Assembly (NCBI RefSeq): GCF_042237075.1
Contig: NZ_JBCGDC010000031.1
Span: 1 to 64,000 of the forward strand
Length of the DNA: 64,000 nt
From: Polymorphospora lycopeni
GTDB taxonomy: Bacteria > Actinomycetota > Actinomycetes > Mycobacteriales > Micromonosporaceae
Direction of reading: 5' to 3'
The notes below the pieces were generated by a model that made no database searches, was not told the DNA's origin, and worked only from the letters and a program-made list of their open reading frames with translations. Position numbers and translations under genes: made by a program. How positions within the stretch are numbered: position 1 is the stretch's first letter; each line of letters begins with the position of its first letter. This document shows positions 7,717-16,517 of this stretch, one piece after another.

Positions 7717-9882
7717 TCACTCGCCGTTGTCCAGGGTGGTGACGCCGGGGTCGGACCCGTCGCGCCAGACGTTGTGGTCCAGTCCCCAGCCGGGCCGGAA
7801 TTCGTACTCCCGGATCTGGTTGAAGGACCAGTTCGCCGGCAGCGGGAAGCCGAGGTTGCCGGAGAAGCCCCACGACATGCCGGAGACGAACGACCAGCGG
7901 GCGCCGACCTCCCGCGAGATCCGGTTGCACACGTTGCGCGAGCCGTAGACGCCGAAGAAGTAGCGGTTGCCCAGCTCGGTCAGGGCGGTTCTGACCCCCT
8001 CGAAGTACGGCCGGACGTTGCTGTCGATCTCGGCGTCGAGGGCGTCGTAGTCGACCGCGAAGTAGATGCAGGTGCCGGCGGGAAGGCGGTACCCGACGGC
8101 CTTGTGGTGGGCGGCCCGGCCCTGGTCGTACCCCTTCTCGTAGGTGAAGTTCATCAGCTGGGTGCCGTTGTACTGGAAGATCGGGTAGAGGCGCAGCCCG
8201 GCGTCGAGGATGGTCTGCGGCTCGGTCGGTTTGAGGGCTTTGCCGAGGTAGAACGGGTCGCCGGGGGGAAGGTGCTCGTCGAGGTAACGGCCGACGATCC
8301 GGTAGCCCGCGGCGACGAGTTGCCCGCCCCGGGTCGCGGTGATCTCGGTGATGCAGTCGCAGCCGATGGCCGGCCGGTCGGTGTCGCCGGAGGAGACCAG
8401 CAGCTGCGCCCAGGTCGTGTAGTCGTTGGTGCCGGTCACCGGGATCTGGGAGAACCGCTGGAATGCCCGCAACCAGTTCAGGTGGGTGCTGGTGGCGGTG
8501 TCGGTGCCGATGTCCTCGGGCCGGTAGCCCAGCGGTGTCCCGGGGTTGTCGGGTGACACGGTGGGCGAGTTGAAGTAGCAGGCCGAGCGGAACAGGTAGC
8601 GCAGGTCGCCGGTGAGGGTGCCGGAGCCGACTGTCCGCAGTCCCGTCTGGGTGCCGGGGCCGAAGTATCCGTTGATCGAGGCGGACGGGATGCCGATCTC
8701 GTGCTGGATGGCCATCATGAGACCCTGCTGGACGTCGCGGGAGTAGATCCCGTCGCAGGGCACCAGGCCCATCGCGGGGATCCCGATCCCGGCGACGTAC
8801 CGGGAGTTCAGCCGCCGCTGGATGGTCTGGATGTTGGCGTCGCCACCGGGCACGAGCTGGAACTGGTCCATCCGCAGCATCGCCTTGAGGACGTGCGGCC
8901 ACATCGCGTGCCGCATCGTCTGGTTCGAGTACGACAGTCCGGCGTCGGCGTACAACTGCTCGATCGCGGCCTGCGAGTCACCGCTCCAGGTCCCCTGCTC
9001 GGTGGACGTCCAGTAGCCCTTGCACCACAGCGCGCCGTTGTAGATCCGGATCAGGTTGGCCCGGAACTCCTGCTGCGGGAGCAGGTTGCGGGCGCGGACC
9101 GCGTTGAAGGTGCCTGGGCCGAAGTTCTGTACCGTCGGGGAGATGCCGAGTTCGTGCTGGAGGCCCTGGGTGAGGGACAGGACCGTCGACCAGCCGGTCC
9201 GCCCGTCCTCCGGACACCTGAGGTATCCGGGCGCGTTGGCGTAGGTGATGTTCGCCCACTGCTGCGCCCGGTAGATGTGGATGTCGGCAAGGCCGGACCA
9301 CGCGACGGCGGGGTCGATCGTCGACCCGGCCCGGGCGTACATGGTGAGGTTGCCGGGGCACTCGGTCTCGCCGTGTTGGTACGAGTGCGGCAGGATGCGC
9401 GGGCCGGTGCGTCTGGGCGCCTCGTTGCGCAGGTGGTCGATGAGCGACCGGAAGGCGCGCAGCAGCGGCTCGGCCGCGTAGTGGTTCGAGCGCATCAGCG
9501 CGCAGATGGAGTAGAAGCCGGCGTTGCGGCCGAGCCCGTCGATCCTGGGGGCGGTGCCGGAGTTGGCCTCGCCCCGCTCGTATCCTCGGCCCTGGTAGAT
9601 GTTGCCGTGCTGGCAGACGAGGAAGTTGTAGCCGATGTCGCCGTCGAAGTCGGCGCTGTTCCAGTGCGACTCGTAGATCTCGGCGATGTCCCGCTGGCAG
9701 TCCTCCTCGGTGTCGTAGCTGCGGGCGAACGGGTTGAAGGGTCCACGGTGGTGGATGAAGACTCCCCCGACGGGGTCCCATTCGCGCCCGGTGGTCGGCA
9801 CCGGGGCCGCGGAGGCGTGCGCCCGCCGTGGCTCGGAGACGTACTGACCCCAGGTGGCGCGCGGACGGATCGTTATCGGCAT
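7717..9882 (-). CDS. PGRP/amidase_2 domain fused to peptidoglycan-binding repeats and a DUF1906 glycosidase-like domain
   Basis: Domains of this 721-residue protein in order: (i) residues ~10-195, a peptidoglycan-recognition/N-acetylmuramoyl-L-alanine amidase fold with VFIHHRG, HSYQHGE and CPGN, giving the two His and one Cys expected as zinc ligands; (ii) ~215-490, two or three peptidoglycan-binding-like repeats (LSLTQGLQHELGI...FGPGTFNAV and MAIQHEIGI...YFGPGTQTGL); (iii) ~495-715, a DUF1906/Rv2525c-like TIM-barrel domain (GYRIVGRYL, LRLYPIFQYNG, IYFAVDYDA, FFGVYGSRNV). It probably cuts the stem peptide from glycan and may also act on glycan. No Sec or Tat signal is visible, so its export route is unclear. 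The ATG at 9882 follows GGGGGAAG. It lies directly upstream of the M15-like Tat gene. Confidence 0.82.
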   Translation of the reverse strand: MPITIRPRATWGQYVSEPRRAHASAAPVPTTGREWDPVGGVFIHHRGPFNPFARSYDTEEDCQRDIAEIYESHWNSADFDGDIGYNFLVCQHGNIYQGRGYERGEANSGTAPRIDGLGRNAGFYSICALMRSNHYAAEPLLRAFRSLIDHLRNEAPRRTGPRILPHSYQHGETECPGNLTMYARAGSTIDPAVAWSGLADIHIYRAQQWANITYANAPGYLRCPEDGRTGWSTVLSLTQGLQHELGISPTVQNFGPGTFNAVRARNLLPQQEFRANLIRIYNGALWCKGYWTSTEQGTWSGDSQAAIEQLYADAGLSYSNQTMRHAMWPHVLKAMLRMDQFQLVPGGDANIQTIQRRLNSRYVAGIGIPAMGLVPCDGIYSRDVQQGLMMAIQHEIGIPSASINGYFGPGTQTGLRTVGSGTLTGDLRYLFRSACYFNSPTVSPDNPGTPLGYRPEDIGTDTATSTHLNWLRAFQRFSQIPVTGTNDYTTWAQLLVSSGDTDRPAIGCDCITEITATRGGQLVAAGYRIVGRYLDEHLPPGDPFYLGKALKPTEPQTILDAGLRLYPIFQYNGTQLMNFTYEKGYDQGRAAHHKAVGYRLPAGTCIYFAVDYDALDAEIDSNVRPYFEGVRTALTELGNRYFFGVYGSRNVCNRISREVGARWSFVSGMSWGFSGNLGFPLPANWSFNQIREYEFRPGWGLDHNVWRDGSDPGVTTLDNGE

Positions 9883-10100
9883 TCTTCCCCCGTACTGCTG
9901 GCGTCGTGGCGATGTGTCGCGTGCTCATCGGCGGACGAGTCGGACCGTGGTGGCGATCGTTCCGCCGGGCCGAAGGGTGGTCGGTGGCTGTGCGGCCGGC
10001 CCGCCAGGCAGGCTGGGGACCAGGGCCGGAGCTTGATCGAGTAGCGCCAATCGTACGGACAGTTAGCAGCGATGTAAATCTCTCGATGTTGTCGGCGTCG

Positions 10101-10559
10101 CTACACGCACCATGTGTCGACCTGGGTGTAGAGCACTGAGGCCGTGCTGGCCTTCACGCACCGGTCAGGCGAATAGATCATTCGGCTCCACCAGTAGGTG
10201 CCGTTGGTCGCGCTGTAGTCCTGTGTGTAGCCGGTCCCCGACTGAACTGCCCGAACGAACGAGAAGGCACCGTAGTTCACCCTTGCCCAGTTCGTCTGAC
10301 AGGTCGGCGACCACCGCAACTCGACCTCGAGGCCGCCCGACCAGGGGATGCCGGCCGAGGCAACGGTGTAGGCATCGACCGAACACCTCGTCTCTTCGGG
10401 GTCCCGGCCAGAACACCAGTCGCCCCAGCATTCGACTTTGATTTTGCCGGCGAGGGCGGGCCGGGCCGGCACCCGTGTGCCCGTCGTGCCGGCCACCGCC
10501 GCCACGAGCAGCACCACGAGCCATCGGCTCAGGGTCCGCCGCTTCGGTTCTCGTGCCAT
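10101..10559 (-). CDS. Secreted DUF2690 family protein
   Basis: A basic N-terminus followed by a hydrophobic stretch (RWLVVLLVAAVAGTTG) forms a likely signal peptide in this 152-residue protein. The mature part resembles DUF2690: an early Cys-rich segment (CWGDWCSGRDPEETRC), LEVELRWSPTCQTNWARV, and a C-terminal half rich in Tyr/Trp. This domain occurs as a small extracellular module in actinomycetes; its role is unknown. The ATG at 10559 was chosen because the signal peptide starts there; an in-frame ATG at 10595 would add 12 residues. No strong ribosome site is seen for either. It stands alone between the amidase and the divergent lacI-type gene. Confidence 0.6.
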   Translation of the reverse strand: MAREPKRRTLSRWLVVLLVAAVAGTTGTRVPARPALAGKIKVECWGDWCSGRDPEETRCSVDAYTVASAGIPWSGGLEVELRWSPTCQTNWARVNYGAFSFVRAVQSGTGYTQDYSATNGTYWWSRMIYSPDRCVKASTASVLYTQVDTWCV

Positions 10560-10802
10560 CGGCGACTTCGCTGTTTCCGCGGATACGGTCTGCATGGAGC
10601 GCAGCGTATGGACCGCGATCGGCGCGACGACGACACCTTGCGCCTTCGAAGGTAGATGCAACGGCTGTTGATGCATGATCGCGCGTGGTACCGGGCCGGA
10701 ACGGACCACGGTCGGCGCGTAGGCGCCGAGGCACGGGCAGGTGGTCCGGAGCGCCCGACCTCTCCCGCAACATGTTCCCTGGTCGGCAGCGAGACCCGGT
10801 TC

Positions 10803-10816
10803 GTTATTCGCATGAC
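10803..10816. promoter_or_regulatory. Upstream copy of a LacI-type operator
   Basis: GTTATTCGCATGAC matches 12 of 14 positions of the proximal site at 10913-10926. Both are near-palindromes around a central CG, the usual form of LacI-family operators. The two copies are 110 bases apart and bracket the -35/-10 region at 10843-10871, so looping or blocking of the promoter by the adjacent regulator is a reasonable inference. Confidence 0.5.
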
Positions 10817-10842
10817 CGGCTGGACCCGAGTTCGTAACACCC

Positions 10843-10871
10843 TTGACATAGATCTTGAGATGCAACAAGAT
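10843..10871 (+). promoter_or_regulatory. Predicted promoter of the lacI-type operon
   Basis: A perfect -35 hexamer TTGACA (10843-10848) is followed after 17 bases by CAAGAT (10866-10871), a weak -10. A 7-bp inverted repeat (GATCTTG / CAAGATC, 10851-10872) overlaps the -10 and could be a further protein site. It lies about 65 bases upstream of the regulator start. Confidence 0.5.
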
Positions 10872-10912
10872 CGCTCCACCGCCTCGCCTACCTCGATCGG
10901 CGGACCTGAGTA

Positions 10913-10926
10913 GTTATACGCATAAC
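10913..10926. promoter_or_regulatory. Proximal LacI-type operator
   Basis: GTTATACGCATAAC is palindromic at six of its seven base pairs and has the central CG typical of LacI-family operators. It sits immediately before the GAGGAG ribosome site of the regulator gene, where bound repressor would block early transcription. A similar site lies at 10803-10816. Confidence 0.55.
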
Positions 10927-10936
10927 GAGGAGTCTC

Positions 10937-12072
10937 ATGGGAGCGGGTCGAGCAACCCAGGCCGACGTGGCACGCCTGGCCGGCGTAAGCCAGGCGACCG
11001 TCTCGCTGGTACTCAAGGGCGACGGCAACCGCGTCGGCGACGACACCCGCCGACGGGTGCTCGACGCGATCAACAAGACCAACTACTCGGCCAACCCGGT
11101 CGCGCAGCGCCTGGCGGGCGGCCGCAACCAGATCGTCGGCGTCTTCACCTACGAACCGGTCTTCCCCCGTGGAGGTGGCGACTTCTACCACCCGTTCCTC
11201 ATCGGCATCGAAGGCGAGGCCGAACAGTGGGGATGCGACCTGCTGCTGTTCACCAGCGCGCAGGTCGAACACGGCCGCCGCCGGCTCTCCGGCAAGGCCC
11301 GCGCCCACCTCGGCATCACCGACGGCTGCCTGCTGCTCGGCCACAGCGAGGACAAGCAGGAACTCGTCCACCTCCTCGACGACGGCCTCCCGTTCGTCTT
11401 CGTCGGCCGCCGCCAGCTGCCGAACAACGCCGACCTGCCCTACATCGGCGCCGACTACGTACGGGCCACACACGACGTCGTACGCCTGTTCCTCACCCAG
11501 GGCCACGAGCGGATCGGCTTCGTCGGCGAACTCAGCGACCGCGAGTCGATCCTCGACCGACTCACCGGCTACCGGGCCGCGATGCGCGACGCCGGCCTGC
11601 GACCCACCTCCTTCGATCCCGCGGACCTCACCCCCGACGAGATCCTCGACGTCGTGCTCGACAACCGCCTGACCGGACTCGTACTCGCCGAGGCACACCG
11701 CGCGGAAGGGCTCCGCACCGCCGCCGCCCGACGAGGGCTCACCGTGCCGGCGGACCTGTCGAGGGCGATCCAGGGCCAGCCCGAGATCGCGGGCGGCAGC
11801 GCCGCCCACAGCGGCCGGAAAAGGGCNGAGGGCTCACCGTGCCGGCGGACCTGTCGATCGCGATCCTGGGCCAGCCCGAGATCGCGGTCGACAGCGCCGC
11901 GCACAGCGGCCTGAACTGGTCGGGATTCCGCATCCCACGCGTGGAGATGGGCGCCCAGGCCCTCCGACTGCTGGTCGAACTCATCGGGGGCCACGGCGAC
12001 ACCGATCGCCACCGGCTGCTCCCCTGCCGCGTCGAGACCGGGCAGACCGTCTGCGCCCCGGCCCCCAACTGA
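10937..12072 (+). CDS. LacI family transcriptional regulator (frame broken by an assembly artefact)
   Basis: The N-terminal helix-turn-helix (QADVARLAGVSQATVSLVLK) and hinge (NPVAQRLAGGRNQIVGVF) are classical LacI/PurR features, followed by a periplasmic-binding-protein-like sensor domain. The ATG at 10937 has GAGGAG 5 bases upstream. The frame is interrupted at an N (11827): bases 11733-11826 and those from 11828 onward are two versions of the same stretch (EGLTVPADLS-type coding), the first with several mismatches. Removing the 95 extra bases restores one frame of 346 residues ending ...RVETGQTVCAPAPN. Paired operators flank its promoter and two secreted carbohydrate-active genes follow 23 bases later, so it probably represses that operon until a sugar ligand appears. 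Confidence 0.85.
11733..11921. repeat. Imperfect ~94-bp duplication around an N: probable unmerged contig ends
   Basis: The stretch 11733-11826 is repeated from 11828 with scattered mismatches, and the copies are separated by one N. Both copies encode the same piece of the LacI sensor domain. The first copy drifts into nonsense (GRKR) at its end, as a low-quality read end would. It is best explained as two overlapping contigs joined without merging rather than a biological repeat. Confidence 0.8.
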
Positions 12073-12095
12073 CTGCCGCGAAAGGAACCCTGACA

Positions 12096-14309
12096 GTGGA
12101 CAACTCCCCCCGACTGTCCCGGCGACGCCTCGTCGCCGCCGGTGTCGGCCTCGCCGCCACACCCCTGCTTCCCGACATCGCCTCGGCGGTCCCCGGCACC
12201 GCCACAGCCCCCACCGCCACCCACTGGGACCCGACCGGGTTCGGGTCCGTCATCACCACCCCGCCACACGACCCCACCGCCGTCGTGCTCGGCTCCCCCG
12301 GATTCGACACGCACGCCGACGGCGTCGGCGACGACACGCAGGCGTTGCAGGCCGCCATCGACGAGGCGTCCCGCCGCGGCATCGCCAACAAGCTCGGCGA
12401 CATCCTCGGCGGCGCACGAAACTTCCCGCACGGCGACGGCGGCGGGGTCGTCCTAGTACCGCAGGGCACCTACCGGCTCTCCGCTCCGGTCAACGTCTAC
12501 GACTCGGTACGCGTCGTCGGCGTCGGCGCCCGCCGCCCGCTGTTCCTCCTGGGTGCGCACACCCCCGGGTACGCCACCGGAACGATCAGGGACATCTTCG
12601 CCTTCCGCCGCCGCCCGGTCGGCGGCCCGATCGCCTACGCGAACAACGACACGTTCGGCTCCGCACTGGTCAACGTCGACATCCGCATCGGCCCGGGCAA
12701 CACCGACGCGGTCGCCGTACGGTTCGGCGGCGCGCAACTGTGCCTGCTGCAGGACATGGACATCGACGTCGGCGACGGCCACACCGGCATCGACCACAAC
12801 GCGAACATCATCCAGCGGGTACGGGTGACCGGCGGCGAGATCGGCCTGCACGCGTACGCGGCCTCGGCCGGCTGGCAGACCACACTGCTGGACTGCCGGT
12901 TCACCGGGCAACGCCGCGCCGGCGTGGTGATGTTCAACGACGCCAAGCTCGTCGTGGTCCGCACCGCCTTCGACGGCATGCCGCGCGCCTTCGAGAGCGC
13001 GCAAGGACAGTGGCAGCACCTCTACATCCAGGACTCCCACTTCCAGGACGTCCGCGACGTGGCGGTCGTACTCAACGACAGCGACACCATCCCCGGCGCC
13101 GACAACGACCTGATCCGGTACAGCAACCAGCTGACGCTGCTCGACTGCACCGCCGCCGGCACCCGGGACCTGCTCCTGCTCGCCCAGAGCGGCCACCGCA
13201 CGAGCACCCGGTCGGCGTCGACCCGCATCCGCGAGCTGACGTACGGGCTGCGGGTGGAGCGGGCGTTGAGCCGGCACGAGAAGCGCGCCGACGGCGTACA
13301 CGCCGACCTCGCCGGGGCCGCACCCGCGGCCCAGATCCGCCGCACGCTGCGAACCGACGTGCCCGCCCTGCCACCGACCCGCACCTGGGTCAGCGTCGCC
13401 GATGTCGCCGCCGAGATGGGACGCAGCATCGGCACCGGCGCCGACGACCTCGAGGTCTTCCAGGCCGCGGTCGACCGCCACGACACCGTCTTCGTCCCGA
13501 TCGGCCAGTACCTGTTCAGCGACACGCTGCACCTGCGCCGGACGACGAACCTGATCGGCCTGCACCCCCGGCAGACCTGGCTGCTGGCCGCCGACGGGCA
13601 CCCGAACTTCAGCGACCCGCGCGAGCCACGCCCCCTGGTCGCGACACCCCGCGGCGGCCGCAACACCGTGACCGGCATCGGCCTGGACACCGCGCGGCAG
13701 ACCGCCGGCTCGGTGAACCTGCTGTGGCAGTCCGGAACCGGCTCCTACCTGGCCGACGTCACGACACAGTTCGTCAAGTGGCACCCGGCCGACGTCGCGT
13801 CCGGCGACCCCGGCTACACCTACCGGGGCGCGCACAAGTACGGCATCTGGGTCCGCGGCGGCGGGGGCGTGCTCGCCAACGTCTGGAGCGTCAACGGCTG
13901 GGCCGACAACGGACTGCTCGTCGAGGACACCAAGGTTCCGACCCGGGTGTACGAGGTCTCCGTCGAGCACCACGAGACCCGCGAGGTGGTGCTGCGCGAC
14001 GTGTCCAGGTGGCAGTTCCTCGGCCTGCAGACCGAGGACCACCTGTACGGGTGGCGGTCGCAGGCGGTCGAGATCGAGGACTCCAGTGACCTGCTGTTCG
14101 CCAACTCGGTGCTGTTCCGGGTGGCGACCGTCCTCGGCCCGCACCCGTACGGGGTCAGCGTCCGCAACAGCAAACGGATCGAACTGCGCGGCAACCGCGG
14201 CTACCGGGACAAGACCCCGGAGTTCACGCAGTGGGGGGTGGCGGTCACCGACCACGACACCGGGCGTTCGGTGCCCGAACTCGAGTTCACGCTGATCGAG
14301 ATCCGGTGA
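12096..14309 (+). CDS. Tat-secreted right-handed beta-helix protein (pectate-lyase-3 / GH55-like)
   Basis: The 737-residue protein begins with a twin-arginine signal (LSRRRLVAAGVGLAATP, cleavage region near residue 33). It then shows the start of the Pectate_lyase_3 fold (GVGDDTQALQAAIDEAS...GGGVVLVPQGTYRLSAPV) and a long run of beta-helix rungs. A second GDDLEVFQAAVDRHDTVFVPIGQYLF segment near residue 455 suggests two tandem beta-helix halves, as in GH55 enzymes. The likely role is extracellular cleavage or binding of a polysaccharide; the substrate cannot be assigned. The GTG start at 12096 follows GAAAGGAA. It is placed 23 bases after the LacI regulator and overlaps or abuts the GH26-like gene, so the three form one operon. 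Confidence 0.75.
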   Translation: MDNSPRLSRRRLVAAGVGLAATPLLPDIASAVPGTATAPTATHWDPTGFGSVITTPPHDPTAVVLGSPGFDTHADGVGDDTQALQAAIDEASRRGIANKLGDILGGARNFPHGDGGGVVLVPQGTYRLSAPVNVYDSVRVVGVGARRPLFLLGAHTPGYATGTIRDIFAFRRRPVGGPIAYANNDTFGSALVNVDIRIGPGNTDAVAVRFGGAQLCLLQDMDIDVGDGHTGIDHNANIIQRVRVTGGEIGLHAYAASAGWQTTLLDCRFTGQRRAGVVMFNDAKLVVVRTAFDGMPRAFESAQGQWQHLYIQDSHFQDVRDVAVVLNDSDTIPGADNDLIRYSNQLTLLDCTAAGTRDLLLLAQSGHRTSTRSASTRIRELTYGLRVERALSRHEKRADGVHADLAGAAPAAQIRRTLRTDVPALPPTRTWVSVADVAAEMGRSIGTGADDLEVFQAAVDRHDTVFVPIGQYLFSDTLHLRRTTNLIGLHPRQTWLLAADGHPNFSDPREPRPLVATPRGGRNTVTGIGLDTARQTAGSVNLLWQSGTGSYLADVTTQFVKWHPADVASGDPGYTYRGAHKYGIWVRGGGGVLANVWSVNGWADNGLLVEDTKVPTRVYEVSVEHHETREVVLRDVSRWQFLGLQTEDHLYGWRSQAVEIEDSSDLLFANSVLFRVATVLGPHPYGVSVRNSKRIELRGNRGYRDKTPEFTQWGVAVTDHDTGRSVPELEFTLIEIR

Positions 14310-14314
14310 CGGCC

Positions 14315-15277
14315 ATGATCAGTCGTCGCGGTCTGCTCACCCTCGCCGGAGGTGCCGCCATCGGGGCGTACGCGGGCGGCGCCAGCCCGGCCGTGGCGGG
14401 GACGGCCGCCGCCGTCGCCGCCGACCTCGTCCCCGCCTCCGGCGCCCACTTCGGCGCCTACGTGTACGCCGGCAACAACACCGGCGTCTCCCAACCGGAG
14501 GCACTGGAATCGAAGATCGGCCACGGGCTGCGGATCAACCACAGCTTCCAGCACGCGGGGACCGGCGCGCCGCTGACCCGCATCCAGCAGGACATCACCG
14601 CCGGGCGCATCCCGATGATCTCCTGGGGAGCCGGCAACGAAGCCCGGCTGCGCCAGATCGTCGACGGTGTGCACGACGCCGAGATCGACGGCCAGGCCCA
14701 GCTTCTGGCGGGCCTCGACGCCGCCGTGTTCCTGCGCTTCACCTGGGAGTTCGACCTGCGCTACACCGACACGGCACTGTTTCGGGACGCCTGGCGGTAC
14801 GTGCACGGGAAGTTCGCGCAGGCGCCGAACGTGGCGTTCGTGTGGTGTCCGACCTGGCGGGCGTACCGGGAGACGTTCAAGGCCGAGCCGTTCTATCCCG
14901 GCGACGACCACGTCGACTGGATCGCCGCCGACGGCTACGCCCGGCCGAAGCCGGACAAGCCCGACTACGACTACCGGCCGTTCGACCTCATGTTCGACAC
15001 CGCGCACGCCTTCGCCGTCGCGCACGGCAAACCGTTCATGGTCGGCGAGACCGGCGTGCACCGCGACGACGTGGCCCCCGTCCAGGCCGCGTGGCTCGAC
15101 ACCACCCGGGCTGTGATCAAGAGTGACTACCCCAACCTGAAGGCGTTCCTCTACTTCCACCGCGACGGCGACGACATCGACAACCGTTGGCGGGTCACCG
15201 TCCCCGACGGCGGACCCGCGCAGCGCGCCTTCGCCGGCTTCGCCGCCGACCCCTACTTCAACCCGCCGGGACCGTGA
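14315..15277 (+). CDS. Tat-secreted GH26-like beta-mannanase-family protein
   Basis: The 320-residue protein has a Tat signal (MISRRGLLTLAGGAAIGAYAGG). The mature domain fits the GH26-like fold seen in actinomycete secreted proteins: FGAYVYAGNN at the first strand, FLRFTWEFDLRY where the Glu is the expected acid/base, FVWCPTW, VDWIAADGYARP, and KPFMVGETGVHRDD where the Glu is the expected nucleophile. It probably hydrolyses a beta-mannan-type or related glycan outside the cell. ATG at 14315 is used; an in-frame GTG at 14306 overlaps the previous stop (GTGA) and would add three residues. Translational coupling to the beta-helix gene implies shared control by the LacI regulator. Confidence 0.78.
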   Translation: MISRRGLLTLAGGAAIGAYAGGASPAVAGTAAAVAADLVPASGAHFGAYVYAGNNTGVSQPEALESKIGHGLRINHSFQHAGTGAPLTRIQQDITAGRIPMISWGAGNEARLRQIVDGVHDAEIDGQAQLLAGLDAAVFLRFTWEFDLRYTDTALFRDAWRYVHGKFAQAPNVAFVWCPTWRAYRETFKAEPFYPGDDHVDWIAADGYARPKPDKPDYDYRPFDLMFDTAHAFAVAHGKPFMVGETGVHRDDVAPVQAAWLDTTRAVIKSDYPNLKAFLYFHRDGDDIDNRWRVTVPDGGPAQRAFAGFAADPYFNPPGP

Positions 15278-15344
15278 CACCGGACCCTCGCGCCGGCCAG
15301 CCCTCCCGGTCACAAGCGGGCCGGAAGTCGGCCACGGGGGGCCA

Positions 15345-15374
15345 GGCGCGTCGGCCGTCGTCGAAGGCCGCGCC
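15345..15374 (+). terminator. Candidate terminator after the GH26-like gene
   Basis: An interrupted stem (GGCGC...GGCC pairing with GGCC...GCGCC) ends in cacttt on the plus strand, about 70 bases after the GH26-like stop and ahead of the convergent TIGR03086-like gene. Placement between convergent genes supports a terminator, but the stem is bulged. Confidence 0.35.
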
Positions 15375-15475
15375 ACTTTCGAGGAGTCGGGGCGGTGGTC
15401 ACGGGTCAGCGGGTGACGACGGCGCCGGGGTCGTAGCGGGCCCCGACGCGGCGTATCCGGTCGAGGTCGTCGCCG

Positions 15476-16048
15476 TCAACGTGGCGTCCAGTCCGGGTCC
15501 CGGCCGATGAAGCCGAACAACCTGGTCTGCGCGTCGGCGTCGTCTCGCACCGGCATTCGGGCCCCGAACTGCCCGGACGACCGCATGACCTGCTCGATCG
15601 GCTCCATCCCAGCCAGCAGCTCGGCGCAGAAGTCGGAGTCGAGCCGGTCGTCCTGGCCGGTGGCCCGGGCGAGGTCCCAGGTGTGCATGAACACGTCGGC
15701 GGTGTAGAACTGGTCGATCGCGCGGTCCAGCGGCACCTCGCCGAGATGTGGGTTGCTCAGAACCAGGTCGGCGGTCGCCGGGTCGTCGAGCAGCGCCTGT
15801 ACGGCCTGGCACTGTGCCTGCCACGCGCCGACCGGATCGTCGTCGACGCTCGGTCCGCCCGGCAGCTGTCTGCCGCTGCCGGCGGCCAGAAACGCGGGAA
15901 ACCACTGCGTCAGGTGACGCACCACGTCCCGGGCGGTCCACCCGGTGACCGGCGAGGACACGTCCCACGACCGGGCACCCCGGACGCGGTCGGTGAACAC
16001 CCGGCTGATCTCCCGGTGCCGCTCGGCGGGCCGGTCAGGCAGTGCCAT
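15476..16048 (-). CDS. TIGR03086-type DinB / mycothiol-dependent maleylpyruvate isomerase-like protein
   Basis: The 190-residue protein has the four-helix DinB/MDMPI pattern: SSPVTGWTARDVVRHLTQWFPAFL near the N-terminus, a central LDRAIDQFYTADVFMHTWDLARATG segment, and an EPIEQ...FGARMPV tail. Metal-binding His residues are present (H in RHLTQW and in MHTWDLA). Family members are mycothiol-linked thiol transferases or isomerases, so a detoxification role is plausible; the substrate is unknown. It overlaps the end of the upstream AHSA1 gene by 14 bases and is the last gene of the ArsR-AHSA1-DinB operon. Confidence 0.82.
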   Translation of the reverse strand: MALPDRPAERHREISRVFTDRVRGARSWDVSSPVTGWTARDVVRHLTQWFPAFLAAGSGRQLPGGPSVDDDPVGAWQAQCQAVQALLDDPATADLVLSNPHLGEVPLDRAIDQFYTADVFMHTWDLARATGQDDRLDSDFCAELLAGMEPIEQVMRSSGQFGARMPVRDDADAQTRLFGFIGRDPDWTPR

Positions 16049-16517
16049 CGGCGAGCATCTCCTCGAGCTTCGTGTAGCCCTCGTTGACCCCGACCTCCAT
16101 GCCGCTCCTCAGCCATGCGTCCCGACCCTCGAAACTATCCACAAGGGACTGGGTGCGCAGCCGGGTCCGGCCGTTGCCGAGGTCCTCGAACCACAGCGTC
16201 TCCAGAGCCACACCGTCGGGGTCGCCTTCGTAGGTGAACGTCTGCACGATGCGGTCCGGCCGGACCTCGTGGAAGCAGCCGCGAAACGCGTACTCTTCCC
16301 CGTCTCGACTGGACACGAACCGCCAGCTGCCGCCGGAGCGCGCGTCCCACTCCTCGATGCGCGTCCGCAAGGAACTCGGGCCGATCCACCGCGCGAACAG
16401 CTCGGGATCTGTGTGCGCCCGGAACAGCTGCTCGGGCGTGCCCGCGAACTCGCGCACGATCCGAATGATCGGCACGTTCGGGTCGGCCTCGATCCTGGTT
16501 TCGGCGATGGTGCTCAT
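16035..16517 (-). CDS. AHSA1/SRPBCC family protein
   Basis: The 160-residue protein starts with the SRPBCC/AHSA1 pattern (IIRIVREFAGTPEQLFRAHTDPELFARWIGP), followed by GGSWRFVSSRDGEEYAFRGCFHEVRPDRIVQTFTYEG and a closing amphipathic helix (SGMEVGVNEGYTKLEEML). This family forms a helix-grip ligand-binding cavity; the ligand is unknown. It is regularly found next to an ArsR-type repressor in actinobacteria. Its ATG at 16517 overlaps the ArsR stop in an ATGA, showing coupled translation. Confidence 0.88.
   Translation of the reverse strand: MSTIAETRIEADPNVPIIRIVREFAGTPEQLFRAHTDPELFARWIGPSSLRTRIEEWDARSGGSWRFVSSRDGEEYAFRGCFHEVRPDRIVQTFTYEGDPDGVALETLWFEDLGNGRTRLRTQSLVDSFEGRDAWLRSGMEVGVNEGYTKLEEMLADGTA

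Noticed and set aside
11828..12072. Separate small gene downstream of the N in lacI
   Set aside because: It is the conserved C-terminus of the LacI sensor domain, shifted out of frame by the duplicated contig end.
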